Source: Flaccisagitta enflata (taxonomy: Eukaryota; Chaetognatha; Sagittoidea; Aphragmophora). From it: a stretch of 64,000 nt of DNA. The stretch spans positions 37,820,001 to 37,884,000 of the forward strand of contig OZ231128.1 of NCBI GenBank assembly GCA_965153355.1. Direction: 5' to 3'. Below are positions 63,983-64,000 of this stretch, in pieces. The notes beneath the pieces are model-generated. The model worked only from the letters and a program-made list of their open reading frames with translations. It did not search any database and was not told the origin of the DNA. The translations under genes and the position numbers were made by a program. Numbering within the stretch: the first letter of the stretch is position 1; every line of letters starts with the position of its first letter.

Positions 63983-64000
63983 TTTTGGGTTTCAAGGTCA

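Overview
This is a window of invertebrate metazoan nuclear DNA. Three things point that way: a class A GPCR exon, a gene with spliceosomal introns, and a Ty3/gypsy-type retroelement body. The background is AT-rich, gene-poor and heavily loaded with microsatellites, minisatellites and small inverted-repeat transposons. The sequence alone does not let me name a phylum.

Layout. From 1 to 3.2 kb there is a small inverted-repeat element and one GPCR exon on the minus strand. From 3.2 to 15.9 kb there is a dense mosaic: a recurrent family marked by the palindrome AGTCGCGTGCACGCGACT, simple repeats, a complete non-autonomous hAT element with an 8-bp target duplication, and members of a second family with GGGCAGCGGCCCC ends. 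From 15.9 to 19.9 kb lies the longest ORF, an intronless minus-strand protein of 1313 codons with an intact DEDDy 3'-5' exonuclease-like domain and a second, decayed one. From 22.2 to 25.5 kb lies a minus-strand gypsy-type fragment with RNase H and an intact DDE integrase but no reverse transcriptase. From 25.5 to 54.9 kb there are almost only repeats: inverted-repeat elements, a 1.16-kb tandem duplication containing a fold-back, another hAT MITE, and a filled-site/empty-site pair that proves one insertion.

The main discovery is at 54962-61762. It is a structurally complete 6.8-kb DNA transposon. It has a 4-bp target duplication (TACG), terminal inverted repeats of about 850 bp, and a six-exon plus-strand gene of about 674 codons. 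That gene encodes a Cys-rich N-terminus followed by a transposase-like core. The TIR tips read CACCGTA/CACCGTG, then 22 bp, then an A-run, which resembles a V(D)J recombination signal sequence. The layout recalls the N-RAG-TP/Chapaev elements proposed as relatives of the RAG transposon. One intron has a GC donor, and a (TC)n microsatellite serves as its polypyrimidine tract.

The last 2 kb hold further repeat-family copies and a 75-bp minisatellite. I see no operons, CRISPR arrays or convincing RNA genes. All coordinates come from reading the sequence; repeat boundaries are accurate to a few bases only where target duplications are given.
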